DNA from: Bryobacteraceae bacterium
Lineage (GTDB): Bacteria > Acidobacteriota > Terriglobia > Bryobacterales > Bryobacteraceae
DNA: 6,784 bases
Assembly (NCBI GenBank): GCA_030044325.1
Contig: JASHWA010000252.1
Span: forward strand, 1 to 6,784
Direction: 5' to 3'
Shown: positions 1-5,630 of the stretch, in pieces
Position numbering within the stretch: position 1 is the stretch's first letter
How the letters are laid out: every line of letters begins with the position of its first letter
Translations under genes and position numbers: made by a program
The notes under the pieces: generated by a model
Seen by the model: only the letters and a program-made list of their open reading frames with translations
Told to the model about the DNA's origin: nothing
The model's database searches: none

Positions 1-192
1 GGCGCGCCGGTGGCAACTGCGGGCGACTTACCCCCGCGCTTACGCACGGGGCTGTTTTAGAGGCGCCCACTTGTTCATCGATATCCTGACCGCACGGAAA
101 CCTAGACCATCAGCGGGGGCTTCCCTGGCGATCCGTCGAGCCACACCCGCGATCCGAGCGCGGTTTGTTCCGCAGCCGGCGATCGTCCCTCT
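1..192. other. Intergenic region without a supported gene
   Basis: No convincing coding region is visible. One plus-strand frame stays open from base 2 to a TAG at 194-196, but it has no start codon or recognisable protein and reads straight through the GC-rich hairpin at 32-51, so it is most likely chance openness in GC-rich DNA. Another plus frame ends with TAG at 58-60 and could be the last codons of a gene lying to the left; it is too short to judge. Apart from the hairpin repeat (listed separately) I see no RNA gene or promoter here. Confidence 0.6.
25..58 (+). repeat. REP-like GC hairpin, copy 1; possible terminator
   Basis: Bases 32-39 (CCCCGCGC) pair with 44-51 (GCACGGGG) across the loop TTAC, giving an eight-pair stem with one C-A mismatch. 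The stem is followed on the plus strand by CTGTTTTA, so it could act as a rho-independent terminator for a gene to the left, although the T-run is short. The core CGCGCTTACGCA followed by GGGGCT recurs near 3531-3550 and in shortened form at 5562-5575, always between genes and in the same orientation. This marks it as a dispersed intergenic repeat rather than a one-off terminator. The terminator role is inference. Confidence 0.5.
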
Positions 193-330
193 CTAGGAGG
201 TTGCTGAAAAACTCCTCGGCGAGCCCCCGGCCCGACGGCCAGGGCTGTATGGCCCACGGCGATTCAACGATTTCAGGAACAGCCCTGCCCGTGAGGGCGG
301 GGGTAGCTGGAGTTTTCAGCAACCTCCTAG
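193..330. mobile_element. MITE-like element with CTAG ends
   Basis: The left end GAGGTTGCTGAAAAACTCC (197-215) is the reverse complement of the right end (309-326) except for one missing A. Both ends are bounded by CTAG (193-196 and 327-330), leaving a 130-bp body. The inverted symmetry continues inward: CAGGGCTGT at 240-248 pairs with ACAGCCCTG at 279-287, with a looser GC-rich match between, so the whole unit can fold into a long imperfect hairpin with a loop near 249-278. No transposase fits inside; the short open frames within it are not gene-like. This is the architecture of a non-autonomous miniature inverted-repeat element. CTAG is itself palindromic, so the sequence alone cannot say whether it is a target duplication or the tip of the inverted repeats. 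A four-base YTAR target is typical of some IS5-group elements, but the parent family is not established. The right CTAG overlaps the stop codon of the efflux gene. Confidence 0.65.
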
Positions 331-3300
331 GAAACCTGCGGGATGGGGAGCGGGCGGCGGCCGCGAAGGGATTCCCAGCGCAGGCGCAGGCGGTCGAGAT
401 AGAGGTAGACGACGGGAGTCGTGTACAGCGTCAGGACCTGGCTGAACAGCAATCCGCCGACGATCGCGATTCCCAGGGGCCGGCGCAACTCCGCGCCTTC
501 CCCGTGGCCCAGGGCGAGCGGCAATCCGCCGAGCATGGCGGCCATGGTGGTCATGGTGATGGGGCGGAAGCGCAGCACGCAGGCTTTGAAAATGGCCTGT
601 TCGGGATGCAAGCCTTCATTGCGCTCGGCCGCGATGGCGAAATCGATCATCATGATCGCGTTTTTCTTGACGATTCCGATCAGCAGAATGATTCCGATGA
701 GCGAGACGACGTTCAGCTCGTTATGGCTGATCATCAGCGCGAGCAGCGCGCCGACGCCGGCCGAAGGGAGGGTCGAAAGGATGGTCACGGGATGAATCAG
801 GCTTTCATACAGCACGCCGAGCACGATGTAGACGGTGACCAGCGCGGCGGCGATCAGGATGGGCTCACTTGAAAGCGCGTCCTGGTAGGCCTGCGCGGTT
901 CCCTGAAAGCTGCCGTGCATGCTGAGGGGAAGGCCGATTTCGCGCTCGGCCTGCTCGATCACGGGGACGGCCTGGCTGAGCGAGGTTCCCACGGGGAGAT
1001 TAAAGGAAATGGTGACGGAAGGGAACTGTCCCTGATGGTTTACCGACAGCGCGGTGTTGCTGGGCACATAGCGGGCGATGGCGCTCAACGGCACCTGCTG
1101 TCCGTTGTTGCCGGCGACATACAGAAATCGCAAACCATCGGGATTCTGCCAGTATTGCGGGGCGACCTCCATCACCACGTGATACTGATTCAACTGCGTG
1201 TACATGACCGAGACCTGGCGCTGGCCGAAGGCGTCGTAGAGCGTGTTGTCGACGGCCTGGGCGGAAATTCCCATGCGCGCGGCGGTGGCGCGGTCGATTT
1301 CGAGATTCGCGGCGAGGCCGCGGTCCTGCTGATCGCTGTTGACGTCGGCGAGCTCGGGAAGCGTGCGCAGCTTGGCGAAGACGCGCGGGGCCCATTCGTT
1401 CAGCTCAGACACGCTGTCGCTTTGGAGCGTGTATTGATACTGGGCGCCGCTCGAACGGCCGCCGATGCGCAGGTCCTGAACGGCCTGAAGATACAGGCTG
1501 ACGCCGGGGATGCGGCTGATTTTGGGACGCAGGCGCGCGATGACTTCATCGGTACTGATTTTGCGCTTCGCCAGGGGAAAAAGCGCGACGTTCATGCGGC
1601 CGGAGTTGATGGCCGCGCCGCCGCCTCCGCCGCCTCCGCCGCCGACGTAGGAGTTCAGATTATCGACGGCGGGGTCCTGCATGACGAGGCGTTCGAGTTG
1701 CAGGACGTGATCGCGCATGGCCTGGAAAGAGGTGGCCTGATCGGCGAGGATGGTGCCGGAGATGCGCCCGACGTCCTGCTGCGGGAAGAATCCCTTGGGA
1801 ATGACGACATAGAGATAAACGGTGAGGGCAATGGTGGTGAGCGTGACGCCGAGCGTGAGCGGCTGGTGGCGCAGCACCCATCCGAGCGATCTCTGATAGC
1901 CCTGCCGGAGAAAATCGACGCTCGCTCCGCTGAGGCGATAAAAGATGTTGTGTTGGCCTTCGTTTTCGCGGCGGCCGGTGAGGCGCGCGCACATCATGGG
2001 CGTCATGGTGAGCGAAATGGCGAGCGAGAGCGCGATGGCGACCGAGAGCGTGATGGCGAACTCCCGGAACAGGCGGCCGACGATACCGGGCATCAACAGA
2101 ATCGGGATGAAAACGGCGATCAGGGAGATGCTGATGGAGACCACCGTGAATCCGATCTCGGCGGCGCCGTGGAGCGCGGCCTGCATCGGCGTCATTCCGC
2201 TTTCGGTGTGGCGCGTGATATTTTCGATCACCACGATCGCGTCATCGACCACGAATCCGGTGGCGATGGTCAGCGCCATCAGCGAGAGATTATCGACGCT
2301 GTAGCCGAACAGGTACAGCACGCCGAAGGTACCGATGAGGGAAACGGGAACCGCAATGCTCGGAATCAGCGTGGTGCGCCAGCTTCGCAAGAAAATGAAG
2401 ACGACCATGATCACCAGGCCGACGGAGATCGACATGGTGCGCTCGACATCGATCACCGAGGCGCGAATGGTGGTGGTGCGGTCCATCAGGATGCGCAGGT
2501 TGATGGAAGCGGGGATGGAGGCTTTCAACTGCGGCAGGGTAGCGAGCACACGGTCCACGGTTTCGACGATATTTGCGCCGGGCTGGCGGTTGATGTAGCA
2601 GATGACCGCGGGCTCGTCATTGACGAAGCCGACGTTGCGCAGATCCTCGACGGAATCCTCGACGGTGGCGATATCGCGCAGCTTGACCGCGGCGCCGTTG
2701 CGATACGCGACCACCAGGTCGGCATAATATTTCGCTTTCAGGAGCTGATCGGAGGTGGAGATGGTCCACGCGTTGCGATCATTGGAAAACTGGCCCTTGG
2801 GCGAGTTGACGTTGGCGTTTTGAAGCACGTTGCGCACGTCTTCGAGGCCCAGGCCGAGGTTGTTGAGCTGCGCGGGATTGATTTCGACGCGCACGCCGGG
2901 GAGCGCGCTGCCGCCGACGAAGACCTGCCCCACGCCGAAGACCTGGGAAATGCGCTGCTGCAGGATGGTCGAGGCGGCATCGTACAATTCGCCCTGGGTG
3001 AGCGTGCTTGAAGTGAGGCCCAGCATGAGGATGGGGGCGTCGGCGGGATTCACCTTGCGCCAGTAGGGGTTTCTGGGCAGATTGGCGGGGAGCTGGCCGC
3101 GCGCCGCGTTGATGGCGGCCTGCACGTCGCGCGCGGCGGCGTCGATGTTGCGCGAAAGATCGAACTGGAGGGTGATGGAGGTCGAGCCAAGCGTGCTCGA
3201 CGAGGTCATTTCATTGATACCCGCGATGCGGCCGAACTGGCGCTCGAGCGGCGTGGCGACCGAGCTCGCCATGGTTTCGGGGCTCGCGCCGGGAAGGCCT

Positions 3301-3446
3301 GTGGAGATCGAGATGGAGGGAAAATCGACCTGCGGAAGCGGGGCTTCGGGAAGAAAATTGTACGCGACCGCGCCGGAAATTCCCAGGGCGACGGTGAGCA
3401 GAGTTGTGGCTACGGGCCTATGGATAAACGGGGCGGAGAGGCTCAT
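327..3446 (-). CDS. RND multidrug efflux permease, MdtB/MdtC type (HAE1)
   Basis: The 1039-residue product is a full-length proton-driven RND permease of the inner membrane, normally working with a periplasmic adaptor and an outer-membrane channel to export drugs or other amphiphiles. It resembles E. coli MdtB and MdtC throughout: the N-terminus has HRPVATTLL and PLPQVDFP, then PGASPETMASSVATPLER (53-70), LPELADVNSDQQD (696-708) and a C-terminal TLYTTPVVYL. TM1 spans about 12-30, a large periplasmic loop follows, and TM2 begins near 337. The proton-relay residues are present: D401 and D402 in GFVVDDAIVV (TM4), K928 in GIVKKNAI (TM10) and R959 in LRFRP (TM11). Residues 602-610 are nine consecutive glycines, longer than in the E. 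coli proteins. ATG at 3446 is preceded by GGAAG six bases upstream, a weak ribosome site, and aligns with known N-termini. The stop lies inside the CTAG of the adjacent MITE-like element. No adaptor gene adjoins it. The substrate is unknown, and features of both MdtB and MdtC prevent a firm symbol. Confidence 0.96.
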   Translation of the reverse strand: MSLSAPFIHRPVATTLLTVALGISGAVAYNFLPEAPLPQVDFPSISISTGLPGASPETMASSVATPLERQFGRIAGINEMTSSSTLGSTSITLQFDLSRNIDAAARDVQAAINAARGQLPANLPRNPYWRKVNPADAPILMLGLTSSTLTQGELYDAASTILQQRISQVFGVGQVFVGGSALPGVRVEINPAQLNNLGLGLEDVRNVLQNANVNSPKGQFSNDRNAWTISTSDQLLKAKYYADLVVAYRNGAAVKLRDIATVEDSVEDLRNVGFVNDEPAVICYINRQPGANIVETVDRVLATLPQLKASIPASINLRILMDRTTTIRASVIDVERTMSISVGLVIMVVFIFLRSWRTTLIPSIAVPVSLIGTFGVLYLFGYSVDNLSLMALTIATGFVVDDAIVVIENITRHTESGMTPMQAALHGAAEIGFTVVSISISLIAVFIPILLMPGIVGRLFREFAITLSVAIALSLAISLTMTPMMCARLTGRRENEGQHNIFYRLSGASVDFLRQGYQRSLGWVLRHQPLTLGVTLTTIALTVYLYVVIPKGFFPQQDVGRISGTILADQATSFQAMRDHVLQLERLVMQDPAVDNLNSYVGGGGGGGGGAAINSGRMNVALFPLAKRKISTDEVIARLRPKISRIPGVSLYLQAVQDLRIGGRSSGAQYQYTLQSDSVSELNEWAPRVFAKLRTLPELADVNSDQQDRGLAANLEIDRATAARMGISAQAVDNTLYDAFGQRQVSVMYTQLNQYHVVMEVAPQYWQNPDGLRFLYVAGNNGQQVPLSAIARYVPSNTALSVNHQGQFPSVTISFNLPVGTSLSQAVPVIEQAEREIGLPLSMHGSFQGTAQAYQDALSSEPILIAAALVTVYIVLGVLYESLIHPVTILSTLPSAGVGALLALMISHNELNVVSLIGIILLIGIVKKNAIMMIDFAIAAERNEGLHPEQAIFKACVLRFRPITMTTMAAMLGGLPLALGHGEGAELRRPLGIAIVGGLLFSQVLTLYTTPVVYLYLDRLRLRWESLRGRRPLPIPQVS
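1617..1643 (-). repeat. GGC/GGA trinucleotide tract encoding Gly9
   Basis: Twenty-seven bases form nine glycine codons in the efflux gene, ordered GGC GGC GGA GGC GGC GGA GGC GGC GGC on the coding strand, which is also a partial 9-bp tandem repeat. It encodes residues 602-610, just after DPAVDN in the periplasmic region that follows TM7. As I recall them, E. coli MdtC and MdtB have only a short Gly-containing loop here. Such a tract is prone to replication slippage in whole codons, so its length may vary between strains without breaking the frame. Confidence 0.85.
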
Positions 3447-3457
3447 ATGCCACTTCC
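3447..3457 (-). promoter_or_regulatory. Weak ribosome-binding site of the efflux gene
   Basis: On the minus strand GGAAG (3457-3453) lies six bases before the ATG at 3446. It is a partial Shine-Dalgarno match at acceptable spacing and supports this start, which is also where MdtB/C homology begins. Confidence 0.45.
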
Positions 3458-3491
3458 GATCAGAGTAGCACGGTGGTTGGAGCGGGCTTCA

Positions 3492-3505
3492 CTGCCGAAC
3501 GGCAG
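3492..3505. promoter_or_regulatory. Short palindrome upstream of the efflux gene
   Basis: CTGCCGAACGGCAG is a perfect inverted repeat of six-base arms (CTGCCG and CGGCAG) around AA. It sits 46 bases upstream of the efflux start codon. It could be a regulator-binding half-site pair or a small RNA hairpin; there is no T-run after it on either strand, so a terminator is unlikely. A 14-base palindrome can also arise by chance in DNA of this composition, and no -35/-10 pair was convincing nearby. Confidence 0.25.
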
Positions 3506-3527
3506 ATGGTGTTTACGCTGAATTTCA

Positions 3528-3550
3528 CCCGCGCGCTTACGCAGGGGGCT
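3528..3550 (+). repeat. REP-like GC repeat, copy 2
   Basis: The segment contains CGCGCTTACGCA followed by GGGGGCT, matching copy 1 at 34-53 in about 18 of 20 positions and in the same orientation. Its folding potential is weaker than that of copy 1 because an extra GC disrupts the stem. It lies in the 155-bp gap between the peptidase stop and the efflux start, so it could influence read-through or mRNA decay between these two co-directional genes. That role is inference. Confidence 0.45.
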
Positions 3551-3601
3551 TTCCGTCGCAAATCACAGGGGAGCGATACAAGGGGCTGCCGGAATGGCGA
3601 C

Positions 3602-5524
3602 CTACTTCAGATATTGCCGGAACCACTCGACCGTGCGTTCGAGGACGTCGCGGCGATGATCGGGTTGGTGGAAGGCGTGGCCTTCGCCGGGATAGACCAC
3701 GAGTTCGACAGGAACACCGAAATTTTTGAGCGCGTGCCAGAATTCGAAGGATTGGGGAGCAGGGCATTCGCCGTCGCGCTCGCCGACCAGGGTGAGCGTG
3801 GGCGTCTTGACGTTCTTGATAAACGTTATCGGCGAGCTGCGGGCGTAAATCTGCGGGTCGTCATAAACCGACGCGCCGAAGTATGGGATCATCCACTGGT
3901 CGATGGAATTTTCGCCGTAATAGCTCTGGTAATTCGCGATTCCGGCGCCGGCGACGGCGGCTTTGAATCGATTGGTCTGCGTGACGGTCCACATGGTCAT
4001 GTAGCCGCCGTAACTCCAGCCGGCGACGCCCAGACGGTTGGGATCGACGGGGGCGGTTTTGAGCACCTGATCGACGCCGGCGAGAATGTCGCGCAGATCG
4101 CCGTAGCCGAAATCCTTGACGTTGGCGCCGGTGAACGATTCGCCCTGGCCGTAGCTGCCGCGCGGATTGGGAAAGAAGACGAAATAGCCGAAGGAGGACA
4201 GCACCGTCAGATCGAAGTTGACGCCGGGCCAGTGCGGCTGGTTGAGGTTCGCAGGACCGCCGTGGATGGAGACGATCATGGGATATTTTTTGGACGGATC
4301 GAAGTCGCGCGGGTAGAGCAGCCAGCCCTGCACGTCGAAGCCGTCGTTTTTCCACGCGACGCTTTCGCCGCGGCCCCACTCGGGATGCTCGCCTGAGTTG
4401 TCGTTGGTGACCTGTTTCCACTCGCCGATCGAACCGGCCCAGATTTCGGGAGGGTGCTGCCAGTCGGCGAGGACCGCAGCGGCGGTTTTGCCGTCGCGCG
4501 CGACGGAAAAGTTGGGATAGTTTCCTTCGGCGTGGAGGTTCTGGCCGCCCTGCCACAGGCGTTCGGATTGGCCGGTGGCGACGTCAAGGGAAGTGATCGC
4601 GCTCGATCCGCCGGTGAACTCGGTCAGCAGCATCTTCGAGGCGCCGGTCCAGGCGATCGAGCTCACGGAAGTTTTTCGGGCGGGCGTTCGATTTTGCGCG
4701 CTCGCGCCCGGCCGGATGGTGAACACGTCGCCGCCGGTGAATCCTTCATCGCTCATCAATCCTTCAATGAAGCCGATGGTGGAACCATCGGGCGACCAGC
4801 GCGGCATCGCGAGCTGCAAAGCGGGCTTGTAGATTTCGGTCATTTGGCCGGAATCGGCGGGCATCGTGTACAGTTTCGCGATCCACCAGTTGTTGTCTCC
4901 GGGGCCCGGCGCGGCGGAGAGCGCGAAGGTTCGGCTGTCCGGGGACCAGTCGTATTCATAGACGTTCAGACCGGCGGGCGAAATCTGTTTGGGGCTGCCG
5001 GAGTTCGCGCCGGCGATGGTAATGCGCTGGTTGTAGATTTCGCCGCCGATCACGCCGGTTGCGGGCGGTTCGGGATTCAGCGGTCCGCCGCCAGTGGGCG
5101 CGTTTTCGGCGAAAAGAATGGCGATTTTCGAGCCGTCGGGCGACCAGCGCGGGTCCGTCAGGTAGCCTTTGAGATTGGTGAGCCTTTTCGCCTTGCCACC
5201 TTTCGCCGAAATGACGTAGAGCTGCGCTTGCCCTTTATGCTCGCGGTCGGAAAGGAACGCGATGCGCTGGCTGTCGGGCGACCACGCGATTTCCGAGCCG
5301 GAGCCGATCCTGATTGGCGCGCCGGAAGCCAGGTCCTTTATAGAAATCTCGCCCCCTTCCGATGTCGACGCGATAAAGGCGACGCGGGCGCCGTCGGGCG
5401 AGATTTGGACCTGCCCGAAAACCTGCGTCGAGCCGAGATCGTTCAAAATCGCGCCGATGCTGGGGGCGGGCTGCGCGGCGAGAAGGGTACAGGTGAGGAA
5501 AAAGGCCGAAAGTGTGTGTTTCAC
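3602..5524 (-). CDS. Secreted S9-family serine peptidase (prolyl oligopeptidase superfamily)
   Basis: The 640-residue product starts with a signal peptide (MKHT, then a hydrophobic stretch to about residue 18, and AAQPAPS), so it should be exported to the periplasm or beyond. Residues about 35-380 form a TolB/PD40-like beta-propeller with repeats ISPDG (41), WSPDS (81), WSPDG (127), WSPDS (193) and WSPDG (243). The alpha/beta-hydrolase domain covers about 395-640, with HGGP (421-424), NPRGSYGQG (453-461), nucleophile S504 in GWSYGG, D584 in GERDGE and H616 in GEGHAFH. The spacing of 80 and 32 residues between the triad members matches the DPP-IV/acylaminoacyl-peptidase type. The DWVYEEE motif that marks true dipeptidyl peptidase IV is not seen, so exact specificity is open; cleavage of short peptides, often after proline or from N-terminally blocked ends, is typical of the family. 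The start is GTG at 5524, because an in-frame TGA lies nine bases upstream and the signal peptide begins here. No clear Shine-Dalgarno is present. Confidence 0.95.
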   Translation of the reverse strand: MKHTLSAFFLTCTLLAAQPAPSIGAILNDLGSTQVFGQVQISPDGARVAFIASTSEGGEISIKDLASGAPIRIGSGSEIAWSPDSQRIAFLSDREHKGQAQLYVISAKGGKAKRLTNLKGYLTDPRWSPDGSKIAILFAENAPTGGGPLNPEPPATGVIGGEIYNQRITIAGANSGSPKQISPAGLNVYEYDWSPDSRTFALSAAPGPGDNNWWIAKLYTMPADSGQMTEIYKPALQLAMPRWSPDGSTIGFIEGLMSDEGFTGGDVFTIRPGASAQNRTPARKTSVSSIAWTGASKMLLTEFTGGSSAITSLDVATGQSERLWQGGQNLHAEGNYPNFSVARDGKTAAAVLADWQHPPEIWAGSIGEWKQVTNDNSGEHPEWGRGESVAWKNDGFDVQGWLLYPRDFDPSKKYPMIVSIHGGPANLNQPHWPGVNFDLTVLSSFGYFVFFPNPRGSYGQGESFTGANVKDFGYGDLRDILAGVDQVLKTAPVDPNRLGVAGWSYGGYMTMWTVTQTNRFKAAVAGAGIANYQSYYGENSIDQWMIPYFGASVYDDPQIYARSSPITFIKNVKTPTLTLVGERDGECPAPQSFEFWHALKNFGVPVELVVYPGEGHAFHQPDHRRDVLERTVEWFRQYLK

Positions 5525-5630
5525 CGAATTTCAGGATAGCGATTTTCGCCGCCGGCATTATCCCGCGCTCACGCAGTAACGCGCCGGATGGTTCCGGCCG
5601 ATAGACGGTCGAGTGGACTTCGTCACGCGA
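5525..5630. promoter_or_regulatory. Divergent intergenic region
   Basis: These 106 bases separate the start codons of the peptidase (minus) and the glycosyltransferase (plus), so promoters for both should lie here unless one starts further in. On the minus strand GATAAT (5562-5557) resembles a -10 box and would give a leader of roughly 25 bases, and TATCCT lies closer to the GTG; neither has a good -35 partner at 16-18 bases. No plus-strand promoter is convincing. The shortened repeat copy 3 overlaps the GATAAT. Confidence 0.35.
5562..5575 (+). repeat. REP-like GC repeat, copy 3 (shortened)
   Basis: CCCGCGCTCACGCA differs from copy 1 (CCCGCGCTTACGCA) at one base, but the GGGGCT half is missing, so no stem can form. 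It has the same orientation as the other two copies and is also intergenic, between divergent genes. With only 14 bases, chance similarity cannot be excluded. Confidence 0.3.

Noticed and set aside
110..322. A 70-codon minus-strand frame crossing the left gap and the MITE-like element
   Set aside because: It runs through the inverted repeat of the element, has no ribosome site or domain, and is best explained by chance.
193..330. The inverted repeat as a simple intrinsic terminator or structured RNA
   Set aside because: Its length, terminal inverted repeats and the CTAG at both borders fit a mobile element better, and no T-run follows the stem. A secondary terminator-like effect remains possible.
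165..872. A 235-codon plus-strand frame spanning the MITE-like element and the 3' end of the efflux gene
   Set aside because: It crosses the element and then runs antisense to conserved RND sequence, with a low-complexity product.
915..3011. A 698-codon open frame on the plus strand, antisense to the efflux gene
   Set aside because: The opposite strand encodes a full-length, highly conserved RND permease. The antisense product is rich in Asp, Gly, Arg, His and Ala with no recognisable domain, as expected for the reverse of GC-rich codons.
4454..5539. A 361-codon plus-strand open frame antisense to the peptidase, and a similar one at 3473-4396
   Set aside because: Both are mirror frames of a gene with intact catalytic residues and propeller repeats; their products show no family features.
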